Shown: positions 23,363 through 29,990 of the stretch, piece after piece
How positions within the stretch are numbered: the stretch's first letter is position 1
How the letters are laid out: every line of letters begins with the position of its first letter
NCBI GenBank assembly: GCA_020403045.1
Contig: JADBYK010000064.1
Location: 1 to 53,841 of the forward strand
Direction of reading: 5' to 3'
DNA length: 53,841 nucleotides
Origin: Cytophagales bacterium
Lineage (GTDB): Bacteria; Bacteroidota; Bacteroidia; Cytophagales; Cyclobacteriaceae
The notes under the pieces: model-generated
The model's database searches: none
What the model saw: only the letters and a program-made list of their open reading frames with translations
Told to the model about the DNA's origin: nothing
Program-made: the position numbers and the translations under genes

Positions 23363-23378
23363 TACCCCTTTTTAGGTA
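23363..23378. promoter_or_regulatory. 7-2-7 inverted-heptamer operator candidate, site 3
   Basis: Read on the minus strand this is TACCTAAAAAGGGGTA, differing by two bases from the sites at 6275 and 6365. Its heptamers are TACCTAA and TACCCCT (reverse complement), the second an exact match to the NarL consensus TACYYMT, with a 2-base spacer. It lies 112 bases upstream of the lysozyme-like gene, in the same orientation relative to that gene as site 2 has relative to 6599. Confidence 0.55.
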
Positions 23379-23388
23379 TATTTTGACC

Positions 23389-23536
23389 CAAATTTTGCAG
23401 TAGCAAAATTTGCCTGCGGTTGACGCAAAATGCATGGCATTTTGGTCAAGGTTAACCCTGAAAATACTGACGGTATCGTCTGTATTCTTCAGCCCCCCTG
23501 GGCAGATTTTGCAGCCACTGCAAAATCTGGGTTTAA
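23389..23536. repeat. Multi-hairpin intergenic repeat, variant stems
   Basis: Four hairpins stand in series: 23389-23412 (CAAATTTTGC / GCAAAATTTG), 23420-23449 (TTGACGCAAAATGC / GCATTTTGGTCAA), 23459-23491 (TGAA.ATAC.GACG / CGTC.GTAT..TTCA) and 23504-23528 (AGATTTTGCAG / CTGCAAAATCT). GGTTAACCC, GCCCCCCTGGGC and GGGTTTAA occupy the places held by GGTTTAACC, CCCCCTGGGC and GGGTTAAA in the repeat at 1-140, while the stems are unrelated in sequence. It begins 2 bases after the stop of the peptidase gene. Confidence 0.8.
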
Positions 23537-23537
23537 T

Positions 23538-24329
23538 CTAAAGGATCACACCATAGGCTTCATCAAAAGCAGCTGCCGTGTATGCATTGGATGCGTAGGC
23601 AAAATCTTTGTCGCCCCAACTGGTGCCCCAACTGTTGCGCACAATGAAATGGTTTTTGGTATAGCCCACGAGCGCCACTGCATGACCGTCTTCAGGCCCG
23701 GCACTGGCGCGATCATATTTATCAAGCACACCATCGCTGCCAATGTCATCCCATGTGCTGTCGCACTCCAGACGCACGGCTATGGGGCCATTGTTGGCGA
23801 TCCAGTTGCGGTAGTTCGCGAGTTTGTCTCCTTTGATGAGATTGTAGTAACTCGCAATTTTTCCGTTGGCAGCCTTTGCGTAAAACACATCTTCATCGAG
23901 TGGTGATAGGCCACCGCCAAAGGGTAGGACGGATTCTTGTACGGTACCAAATTTTCGCGCTATGTCCAGTGCTGTCTTAATGCTCGTGCCGGCACCTTCC
24001 AGAAAGGTAGTGGCATAGCTCACGTCTGTGTCTGTCTCTTTCGAGGCCATCCACAGGTAGCGCACCGATAGCAGTTGTTCTTTTTTCAGCACGCCTTTTT
24101 TTACAAAATGCCAACGCAGCACACTGTCGGCCGTAGCCCAGCCCACACACGAGCCAGTTTGTTCTTGATTGGCAATTTTCCACCAGGAGGCGCGCAGGTC
24201 TTTGGAGGTGGGTATGTTGGCCTGCGCAGCTCTGGCGCCTGCTGCAGATTCAATGACCCAGCCTTTTTCTGTCTTGCGCGAGCCGATGCAGTTAAAAATG
24301 CGTTTTTGTTTTTTTCGTTTCCTGGCCAT
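23538..24329 (-). CDS. C1-family papain-like cysteine peptidase
   Basis: This 263-residue peptidase shows all papain landmarks: the oxyanion Gln57 and nucleophile Cys61 in NQEQTGSCVGWA, His216 in DGHAVALVGY and Asn232 in RNSWGTSWGD. No signal peptide is present; the N-terminus is strongly basic (ARKRKKQKR). There is no long propeptide, so activity is probably controlled by another factor or by partner binding. It is 11 bases downstream of the 126-residue gene on the same strand and 287 bases before the lysozyme-like gene. A cytoplasmic peptidase next to a wall hydrolase repeats the combination seen at 9264-12226. Confidence 0.85.
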   Translation of the reverse strand: MARKRKKQKRIFNCIGSRKTEKGWVIESAAGARAAQANIPTSKDLRASWWKIANQEQTGSCVGWATADSVLRWHFVKKGVLKKEQLLSVRYLWMASKETDTDVSYATTFLEGAGTSIKTALDIARKFGTVQESVLPFGGGLSPLDEDVFYAKAANGKIASYYNLIKGDKLANYRNWIANNGPIAVRLECDSTWDDIGSDGVLDKYDRASAGPEDGHAVALVGYTKNHFIVRNSWGTSWGDKDFAYASNAYTAAAFDEAYGVIL

Positions 24330-24340
24330 AGGGTTGAGGT

Positions 24341-24721
24341 TTATTGGGTTAGAAATTGAATGGCTTCTTCTTTGGTGTCAAAAGGCTTAAAGTTCACCGG
24401 ATAGGTCAACAGTATTTCTTTTAATATCCACGGCTTTACAGAGTCGATGCCCGGCAGCCCCACTTTGTCGATGTGTTTCAGTGTGGCTGCGGTAAATTTT
24501 TTTGCCTCCACGACAAACGCAGGCGCTACATAACAATTTCGGTAGTCGGACAGAATCAGCTGAATCCTGGTTTGGGTCATCCACTCGAAATTGGCTTGTT
24601 GCAACTCGATCATTTCTTTTTCCTTTAGCCTTTGGTAATCAACCATAATAATTTCTTTACCGCCATGCACTTCAATGGACAATCGTTCAGTTCCCGTTTT
24701 ATTGGCTTTCGCCTTCGTCAC
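24341..24721 (-). CDS. Unknown protein, possibly STAS/SpoIIAA-like
   Basis: This 126-residue protein starts with a strand (RLSIEVHGGKEIIMVDY), then alternating helices and strands (NCYVAPAFVVEAKKF, LPGIDSVKPWILKEIL) and ends DTKEEAIQFLTQ. The pattern resembles small STAS/SpoIIAA-like regulators of Bacteroidota in which a strand such as RNCYVAPAFV precedes a helix, but similarity is weak and the call is tentative. It is the first gene of the leftward transcript, with the 23-bp operator array starting 81 bases upstream. Confidence 0.5.
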   Translation of the reverse strand: MTKAKANKTGTERLSIEVHGGKEIIMVDYQRLKEKEMIELQQANFEWMTQTRIQLILSDYRNCYVAPAFVVEAKKFTAATLKHIDKVGLPGIDSVKPWILKEILLTYPVNFKPFDTKEEAIQFLTQ

Positions 24722-24800
24722 AATTTCTATGGGTAAAAATGCCAGTCGTCAAACGTTGCTCGTTGGCATTACAAACTTGAGATTCGGGAGGGAGAAAGTC

Positions 24801-24890
24801 AACGTGGTTTTCCCCGTATTTTGCACGTGGTTTTTCTCGTATTTAATACGTGGTTTTCCCCGGTTGAAATACGTGGTTTTCCCCGTATTA
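24801..24890. promoter_or_regulatory. Four-copy operator array with 23-bp period
   Basis: ACGTGGTTTTCCCCGTA begins at 24802, recurs with changes at 24825 and 24848, and again intact at 24871, exactly 23 bases apart each time. Each unit is an imperfect inverted repeat (TACG ... CGTA, best seen as TACGTGG-TTTT-CCCCGTA). The array lies between divergent genes starting at 24721 and 24953. Two more copies with the same period, inverted, are at 28255-28293. A tandem binding site for a dimeric regulator is the simplest reading, and the regulator at 26759 is the nearest candidate. Confidence 0.7.
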
Positions 24891-24952
24891 TTTTACAAAA
24901 AGGATTTTCACCTTTGAGGCGTCAAATAGCCTTTAACCTAAATATTTATAGT

Positions 24953-25204
24953 ATGGCAAAAAAAGCTGGTAAGAGCCCCGCATTTGAATTTGATTTCAGA
25001 GGGGCAGATTTGAAAAAACTGTTGGCTAGTGAGTCGGCAGTCGTGAGATTTACGGTGTATGTCGAAGCCGTTGATAAAAAAGGTGGCGGTCAGGTAGGTG
25101 CATTGCGTATCAGCGCGAAAGGCATTTCGGGCAGTTCAAATAGAACAACGCGTAGGGGCAATGGAATTAATGGCGATCCCCGCCCTCCAGGAATGCCTGA
25201 TTAA
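24953..25204 (+). CDS. Small basic protein, unknown
   Basis: This 83-residue protein has a compact middle (FEFDFRGADLKKLLAS, VVRFTVYVEAVDK) and a Gly/Arg/Asn-rich disordered tail (SSNRTTRRGNGINGDPRP). I do not recognise it. The start at 24953 follows the four-copy operator array by 66 bases, which makes it a likely target gene of that array. The remaining 118 bases before 25323 hold no clear signal. Confidence 0.55.
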   Translation: MAKKAGKSPAFEFDFRGADLKKLLASESAVVRFTVYVEAVDKKGGGQVGALRISAKGISGSSNRTTRRGNGINGDPRPPGMPD

Positions 25205-25337
25205 ATGCGGAGTTTCTAAATAACAAGCAATGGCGAAGATTGTCGACATTCTAACCATCGCGAGCGATCTTTGCTAGTCTGTTTTGTTAGTTTGATTAGT
25301 TGTCTAAGCTAAGTTTCTTTGGTTGTCTAGTATTTTT

Positions 25338-26027
25338 ATGGCCTATTTTCAATTTTTTACTCATAACTTATTAGAGCCTTTCAGCTTTGGGCTGTGCTTT
25401 TTGCTTATCTTAGTTTATACCCGTTTCGACAAACAATGGAAGTGGCGGGCACTAGTGATTTTCTATTTTATGGCAAGCCTTTTAATGTGGAAGGCAGCAT
25501 ACGCTAATCCCAATCTTACCCTTTACAATTTGTTGTGTCTACTCTCAAGTATAGGCATTGGCACCTATTTTTATTACACCTTCATTTCCACTTTAAAAAA
25601 GAGGATCGTTATAGTATATGTTATTGTACAATCGGCCTATTACTTGACTGATGTTTTTCGAGCCGACCCGCCTAAAGTCTTTGATAGTATGGGGTTCGTT
25701 ATTTTGTCGGTAGGAGTTGTGTTGATGTCTTTTTTATTCATGCATCAGATTCTCACCAACGTTACCGAAGAACCTTTGTCTTGGAATTTTGATTTTTGGT
25801 TTGTCTCTTCGCAATTGTTTTACCATTTGGGCTCGTTCTTTGTATTCTTAACCTACGGCTACCTGACCAGAAAACTCCAAATCTCCAACGATTATTCAAT
25901 TGAAAATCGGGTGTACCTTAGCCAGCTATGGTTGGGTCATAATGTTCTCTTATTTTTAAGTGCCCTTGTGATTGCGGGCAGTCTTTTATGGATATACTTT
26001 CGCAAGAAGTCACCATTATTGTTGTAG
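25338..26027 (+). CDS. Seven-helix membrane protein, sensor candidate of locus 2
   Basis: This 229-residue protein has about seven hydrophobic helices (for example LEPFSFGLCFLLILVY, IVIVYVIVQSAYYL, VILSVGVVLMSFLFM, NVLLFLSALVIAGSLLWIYF) and no soluble domain, like the membrane modules of 7TM-type sensors. The ATG at 25338 is used; a TTG at 25323 is possible. Its last 40 bases overlap the start of the histidine kinase gene. The two proteins therefore probably work as one receptor unit, the membrane part sensing and the kinase part signalling. Confidence 0.7.
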   Translation: MAYFQFFTHNLLEPFSFGLCFLLILVYTRFDKQWKWRALVIFYFMASLLMWKAAYANPNLTLYNLLCLLSSIGIGTYFYYTFISTLKKRIVIVYVIVQSAYYLTDVFRADPPKVFDSMGFVILSVGVVLMSFLFMHQILTNVTEEPLSWNFDFWFVSSQLFYHLGSFFVFLTYGYLTRKLQISNDYSIENRVYLSQLWLGHNVLLFLSALVIAGSLLWIYFRKKSPLLL

Positions 26028-26752
26028 GTTCCGCCTTTCTCTTGTTAGTGGCGGTGGGCATCATTGTGCTCTTTCTGGTTTATCAGAAGAGGCAGTTAAA
26101 GTTCTTGTTGGAGAAAAAGGAACTCAGCAATCAGTTTCAGCATGAGCTATTAAAAACGCGCCTCGAAGCGCAGGAGGAAACACTTAACTATCTCGGCAGC
26201 GAATTGCATGACAACATTGGACAATTGTTGGGGAGTGCCAAGTTTTTGGTGGGTGTGGCGGAGCGATCCGGTGCTTCGACCCAACAATTTCAGGTGTTGG
26301 ACGAAACCATTTCAAAGGCGATTCAGGAAGTGAGAGCATTGAGTAAGTCGCTGAACACCGGGTGGCTGGAAAAATTTAATTGGATTGAAAACCTACGCAC
26401 CGAGGCAAACCGGCTGATGGCCTCTAAAGAAGTAACGGTAGAGCTGTTGCATCCTTCCTTGATCAACCTATCGTTCGATCGCCAGATTATCTTATTTCGC
26501 ATTGCTCAGGAAGCCCTGCAGAATGCCATTAAACATGGAAAGGCTTCGCACATATCTGTGCAAGCCGAGCAAAGTGAAACAGTCTTGACCATTTCTATTG
26601 ACGACAATGGGAAAGGGTTCGATGTGAATGACACTTCCATTGAGGGTGTGGGTGTCACCAATATTCGCCATCGGGTTACGCTACTGGGTGGAAAGGTATC
26701 CTGGCAATCGAGTCCAGCGGGGACTCATCTTTTTATTAACTTACCGCTTTAA
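25988..26752 (+). CDS. Sensor histidine kinase, HisKA_3 type (locus 2)
   Basis: This 254-residue kinase has one membrane helix (about 9-31), a coiled-coil linker (35-65), the phospho-acceptor His74 in LGSELHDNIGQLLG and an ATPase domain with RIAQEALQNAIKHGKA (N box) and DDNGKGFD (G1 box). It lacks any extracellular domain, which fits a kinase that takes its input from the overlapping seven-helix protein. The response regulator gene starts 6 bases downstream. The cognate pair would control the operators nearby. Confidence 0.9.
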   Translation: MDILSQEVTIIVVGSAFLLLVAVGIIVLFLVYQKRQLKFLLEKKELSNQFQHELLKTRLEAQEETLNYLGSELHDNIGQLLGSAKFLVGVAERSGASTQQFQVLDETISKAIQEVRALSKSLNTGWLEKFNWIENLRTEANRLMASKEVTVELLHPSLINLSFDRQIILFRIAQEALQNAIKHGKASHISVQAEQSETVLTISIDDNGKGFDVNDTSIEGVGVTNIRHRVTLLGGKVSWQSSPAGTHLFINLPL

Positions 26753-26758
26753 CAACTC

Positions 26759-27436
26759 ATGGAAGAGGAAACAAAAAGCGAAGAAACCTCGCCTGTTATT
26801 TCGAAAATAAAGATAGGACTAGTAGACGACCACCAACTGTTTAGGAAGTCGTTGACGCTGTTGTTGTCTAGTTTTAAAAATACGCAAGTGGTAATGGATG
26901 CCACCAATGGTATTGATCTACAACAAAAGATAGCACAGGCAGACGTGATCCCAGAAGTGATGCTCATCGATGTGTCTATGCCACAGATGGATGGGCCACA
27001 AACTGCAGCGTGGCTGCATCAGACTTACCCGGGCATTCGCAAAGTGGCGTTGTCGATGGACGATAAGGAAGAGACGATTATCAAAATGTTGCGAGCCGGA
27101 TGTTGCTCCTATTTGTTTAAAGATATTCACCCGAACGAATTGGAGCACGCGCTGGATGAAGTGCATCGGTTTGGCTATTACAATCCGGCTATTAGCTATC
27201 AAAAATTGATAAGTTCCGCACAAGAGGCTGAATCGTCTCTTCACCTGACAGAAAGGGAATTGTATTTCTTGAAGCTATCGTGCAGCGACTTATCTTATCG
27301 CGATATTGCATCGATTATGAACTTGAGCGAACGGACTATCGATGGGTATAGAGCCTCGATGTTCACAAAACTAAACGTGCAGAGCAGAACCGGCATGGCG
27401 CTAGAGGCCATTCGTAAGGGATTTGTTAAACTTTAA
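26759..27436 (+). CDS. NarL/LuxR-family response regulator (locus 2)
   Basis: This 225-residue regulator has an N-terminal extension of about 17 residues, then a receiver with the acidic pair in GLVDDHQ and phospho-acceptor Asp71 in MLIDVSMPQMDG, the conserved Lys in YLFKDIH, and a LuxR helix-turn-helix from LTERELYFLKLSCSD, with recognition helix SERTIDGYRASM. It completes the three-gene signalling unit that starts at 25338. Its stop overlaps that of the convergent TerB-like gene by 4 bases. Candidate targets are the 23-bp-spaced sites at 24801 and 28255, and possibly the 16-bp site at 23363. Confidence 0.9.
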   Translation: MEEETKSEETSPVISKIKIGLVDDHQLFRKSLTLLLSSFKNTQVVMDATNGIDLQQKIAQADVIPEVMLIDVSMPQMDGPQTAAWLHQTYPGIRKVALSMDDKEETIIKMLRAGCCSYLFKDIHPNELEHALDEVHRFGYYNPAISYQKLISSAQEAESSLHLTERELYFLKLSCSDLSYRDIASIMNLSERTIDGYRASMFTKLNVQSRTGMALEAIRKGFVKL

Positions 27437-27861
27437 TTAAGCGGCTCGAAGGGCATACCTTTTCGGGCTCTCACCTGTCTGGCGGTTAATTCAATTTCGT
27501 CAAAATCAACATCGGTTCTTTTCAAAGAGTAGAGCAGTAGCCGCACCTCACGCGGATGAATTGATGAATCAGATTCGGAGAGATTATAAAGGTGGACGAG
27601 GGCAGATAACCGTTCTTGGTCGGAACATTTGTTCAACAGGTCAATGCCACAGTGATAGAGATCCTTCTCCGTTTTTTTGGTGATGGTTTCCTGAAAGGCT
27701 GCAAACGTTATTTCAGGAATATTCTCTTCCTGTCGAATTTCCTCAAGGGCTTTTAGTTCGCGCTCGTCTACAAAACCATCTGCATTCATCAACAGATGTG
27801 CAAACAGCAAAAGTCCTTCGTGGTAGGTGGAATGGGTGGGTGGAGAGCAAGTCGCTTTCAT
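27433..27861 (-). CDS. TerB-like helical protein
   Basis: This 142-residue protein shows the TerB-type pattern: LLLFAHLLMNADGFVDERELKAL, an acidic Ca-binding-like loop followed by a helix, and a second half-repeat with LVHLYNLSESDSSIHPREVRLLL. TerB-family proteins are helical and are linked to membrane stress and metal-ion responses. It overlaps the preceding receiver gene by 4 bases and so is translated with it. The transcript starts next to the two inverted operator copies. Confidence 0.65.
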   Translation of the reverse strand: MKATCSPPTHSTYHEGLLLFAHLLMNADGFVDERELKALEEIRQEENIPEITFAAFQETITKKTEKDLYHCGIDLLNKCSDQERLSALVHLYNLSESDSSIHPREVRLLLYSLKRTDVDFDEIELTARQVRARKGMPFEPLN

Positions 27862-28199
27862 TCTAGGTTTAGGTTTTGCATTTCTGTCACTTCGTCTAAC
27901 GTTAGCAAGTTCGCGTTCATCAAATTGAGCAGTCGAACGTGATCAGCCGTTTCCTTTCCCTCGGCCAGCAAAATAACGGGTGTCTTTTTGTTGACCGAGA
28001 AGTTGCGTATAGATCTCACCATTTCGATACCGGTAACCACCGGTAAATCAAGGCCGCAAAGAATGAGATCAAAGTGTTCGACCCGACAGCACAATAATCC
28101 ATCCAATCCTGACATGTAAGATCGAATGTACCATTGCGACAGTTGTGCTTTGATGCTCTCTAAAACGGCCTCGTTCCGGTGGACTACCAATACCTTCAT
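27858..28199 (-). CDS. Stand-alone receiver-like protein lacking the phospho-acceptor Asp
   Basis: This 113-residue protein has the length and fold pattern of a single receiver domain (KVLVVHRN, FDLILCGLDLPVVTG, TPVILLAE). However, the usual Asp after LIL is Gly49, the N-terminal acidic pair is replaced by His-Arg, and no Lys is found at the last conserved site. It can therefore hardly be phosphorylated in the usual way. It may work as a decoy, an adaptor or a ligand-binding pseudo-receiver. It is the first gene of a two-gene operon with the TerB-like protein, 56 bases downstream of two operator copies. Confidence 0.7.
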   Translation of the reverse strand: MKVLVVHRNEAVLESIKAQLSQWYIRSYMSGLDGLLCCRVEHFDLILCGLDLPVVTGIEMVRSIRNFSVNKKTPVILLAEGKETADHVRLLNLMNANLLTLDEVTEMQNLNLE

Positions 28200-28254
28200 C
28201 CTAAATTAACCTTAAACCGAGAGCAAAGGTGGAACGCTAGCGCCTATCTGCGCA

Positions 28255-28293
28255 ACGGGGAAAACCACGTATTTCATACGGGGAAAACCACGT
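28255..28293. promoter_or_regulatory. Two inverted copies of the 23-bp-spaced operator
   Basis: ACGGGGAAAACCACGT begins at 28255 and again at 28278, 23 bases apart, and is the reverse complement of the unit at 24801-24890. The pair lies 56 bases upstream of the pseudo-receiver gene and just upstream of the promoter box at 28330 for the rightward gene. The six copies therefore bracket the two-component locus on both sides. Confidence 0.7.
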
Positions 28294-28329
28294 ATTTTCA
28301 CTTTTTTCGTCTCATTATGGGCTTAACCC

Positions 28330-28337
28330 TATCTTTG
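28330..28337 (+). promoter_or_regulatory. Bacteroidota-type -7 box
   Basis: TATCTTTG matches the Bacteroidota -7 consensus TAnnTTTG. The predicted start of transcription falls just before the ATGs at 28350 and 28359, which rules out the longer reading frame beginning at 28179. No strong -33 TTTG is visible. Confidence 0.55.
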
Positions 28338-28349
28338 CATCCTTTAAAA

Positions 28350-29480
28350 ATGGCAAGGATGAGCAAATCCAAACTTACCCAGAGCGTCCATGCAGGCTCA
28401 ACGGGCGATACATTGTATGGTGGCGTAGTCACCCCAATCTATCCATCTGCGGCTTATGATTATGAGTCGGAGGTATTGTATCCCCGTTACTTCAACACGC
28501 CCAATCAAAAAGTGGTAGTCCAGAAGTTAGCGGCATTAGAAAACGGCCAAGATGGGCTCATTTTCAGTTCGGGCATGGCCGCGATCATGACATCAATGTT
28601 TGCCATGCTCAGGCAAGGCGATCACATTCTTTTTCAAAACGATTTATATGGCGGCACGCACCATGCGACCCTCAGTGAATTGAATCGATATGGGATTCAT
28701 TATTCCATGGTCGATACAGACGATCTCAAAATGTTTGAGGCCGCCATTCGCAAAGAGACAAAGGTGATTTATATCGAGACGCCCTCTAATCCGTTGTTGA
28801 AAATAACGGATATTGCGGCTGTTGCCAAGCTGGCGAAAAAGCATGGATTAATCACCATCATTGATAACACCTTCGCGTCACCTGTCAATCAAAATCCGAT
28901 CGATTTTGGAATTGACATTGTTACGCATAGCGGCACAAAATACATTGGAGGGCATAGTGATCTTTGTTGCGGAGCAGCGATTGCCTCTGAGAAGTTAATC
29001 GCAAAAATAAGAGCCAGTGCGCTTCACTTTGGCGGTAGCTCAGATGCACAAACCTGTTACCTGATTGAAAGAAGTTTAAAGACCATCGTCCTGCGCGTTC
29101 GGCAGCAAAATAAAAACGCGATGGCATTGGCCGGTTTTTTACAGGCAGAAGGAAAAATAGGACGCGTAAATTACCCGGGGCTGAAGGATCACCCGGGTCA
29201 TCGCGTTGCCAGAAAGCAAATGCCAGGTGGCTTTGGCGGAATGCTATCGTTCGAAGTGAAAGGCAATCCCGATCAATTTTTGAGACGACTTAAACTGATT
29301 CGAAAAGCCGTAAGCCTGGGAGGTGTTGAGTCTACTATTACCTCGCCTGCTAAAACTTCTCATGCAAAACTGACAGCAGCCGAGCGCAAACAAGTAGGTA
29401 TTTCGGATAAGTTACTTCGCTTGTCGGTAGGAATTGAAGAAGTAGAAGATTTGATCAACGATATCAAACATGCACTTTGA
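28350..29480 (+). CDS. Trans-sulfuration PLP enzyme (cystathionine gamma-synthase/lyase-like)
   Basis: This 376-residue enzyme belongs to the Cys/Met metabolism PLP family. Landmarks are the VTPIYPSAAY start, SSGMAAIMT phosphate-binding turn, YIETPSNPLLKITDI, IIDNTFASP with the PLP-contacting Asp, the Schiff-base Lys in THSGTKYIGGHSD and SVGIEEVEDLINDI near the end. Members make or break cystathionine or eliminate from homocysteine/methionine. Sequence alone does not separate synthase from lyase. The start at 28350 (or 28359) is chosen because a promoter box lies at 28330 and the family begins KLTQSVHAG. Confidence 0.85.
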   Translation: MARMSKSKLTQSVHAGSTGDTLYGGVVTPIYPSAAYDYESEVLYPRYFNTPNQKVVVQKLAALENGQDGLIFSSGMAAIMTSMFAMLRQGDHILFQNDLYGGTHHATLSELNRYGIHYSMVDTDDLKMFEAAIRKETKVIYIETPSNPLLKITDIAAVAKLAKKHGLITIIDNTFASPVNQNPIDFGIDIVTHSGTKYIGGHSDLCCGAAIASEKLIAKIRASALHFGGSSDAQTCYLIERSLKTIVLRVRQQNKNAMALAGFLQAEGKIGRVNYPGLKDHPGHRVARKQMPGGFGGMLSFEVKGNPDQFLRRLKLIRKAVSLGGVESTITSPAKTSHAKLTAAERKQVGISDKLLRLSVGIEEVEDLINDIKHAL

Positions 29481-29507
29481 AAAATTAACGGGTGAATTAA
29501 CTGCATA

Positions 29508-29972
29508 ATGATGAACACGATTCAAATACGAGAAGCTACCGAACACGACATCCCATCCATCATTGATTTTCAATTGAAGATGGCCTTGGAAACAGAAAAC
29601 ATCACACTAAACATCGCTACCCTTTCGCAAGGGATCCAACGATTGTTTAAGGATTCATCGAAGGGCAGATACTATGTAGCGGAAGAAAATAGCGAAGTAA
29701 TCGGTTGCCTGATGACTACCTATGAATGGAGTGATTGGCGTTGCGGTACGGTGATTTGGATTCAATCTGTCTACATCCCGGAAGCTCATCGCAGCAAGGG
29801 AGTTTATAAAAAATTGTATCAACACATCCAACACCATGTGAATACTGAACCTGATTGGCGTGGTATTCGGTTGTATGTCGATAAGACAAACCAATCTGCG
29901 CAAAACGTGTATACTCGGCTAGGTATGAATGGCGAACACTATCAGGTTTTTGAGTGGATGAAGGTTGATTAA
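29508..29972 (+). CDS. GNAT-family N-acetyltransferase
   Basis: This 154-residue protein shows GNAT features: an N-terminal IQIREATEHDIPSI, the central beta strand VIWIQSVYIPEAHRSKGVYKKL with a variant of the acetyl-CoA pyrophosphate-binding loop (RSKGVYK in place of R/QxxGxG/A), and NQSAQNVYTRLGM near the end. The substrate is unknown. It starts 27 bases after the PLP enzyme, so the two are probably co-transcribed. Confidence 0.8.
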   Translation: MMNTIQIREATEHDIPSIIDFQLKMALETENITLNIATLSQGIQRLFKDSSKGRYYVAEENSEVIGCLMTTYEWSDWRCGTVIWIQSVYIPEAHRSKGVYKKLYQHIQHHVNTEPDWRGIRLYVDKTNQSAQNVYTRLGMNGEHYQVFEWMKVD

Positions 29973-29978
29973 AAATTG

Positions 29979-29986
29979 TATCTTTA
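29979..29986 (+). promoter_or_regulatory. Possible -7 box before the Uma2-like gene
   Basis: TATCTTTA resembles TAnnTTTG and ends 4 bases before the ATG at 29991. The transcript would be nearly leaderless, so the box may be chance. Confidence 0.35.
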
Positions 29987-29990
29987 ACAA

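Noticed and set aside
24801-24890. CRISPR array
   Set aside because: The 17-bp units are separated by only 6 bases, imperfect, and partly palindromic, and no cas gene is present. An operator array fits better.
28179-28349. N-terminal extension of the PLP enzyme
   Set aside because: The upstream codons cover the operator pair and the promoter box and do not resemble the family, so the start is placed at 28350.
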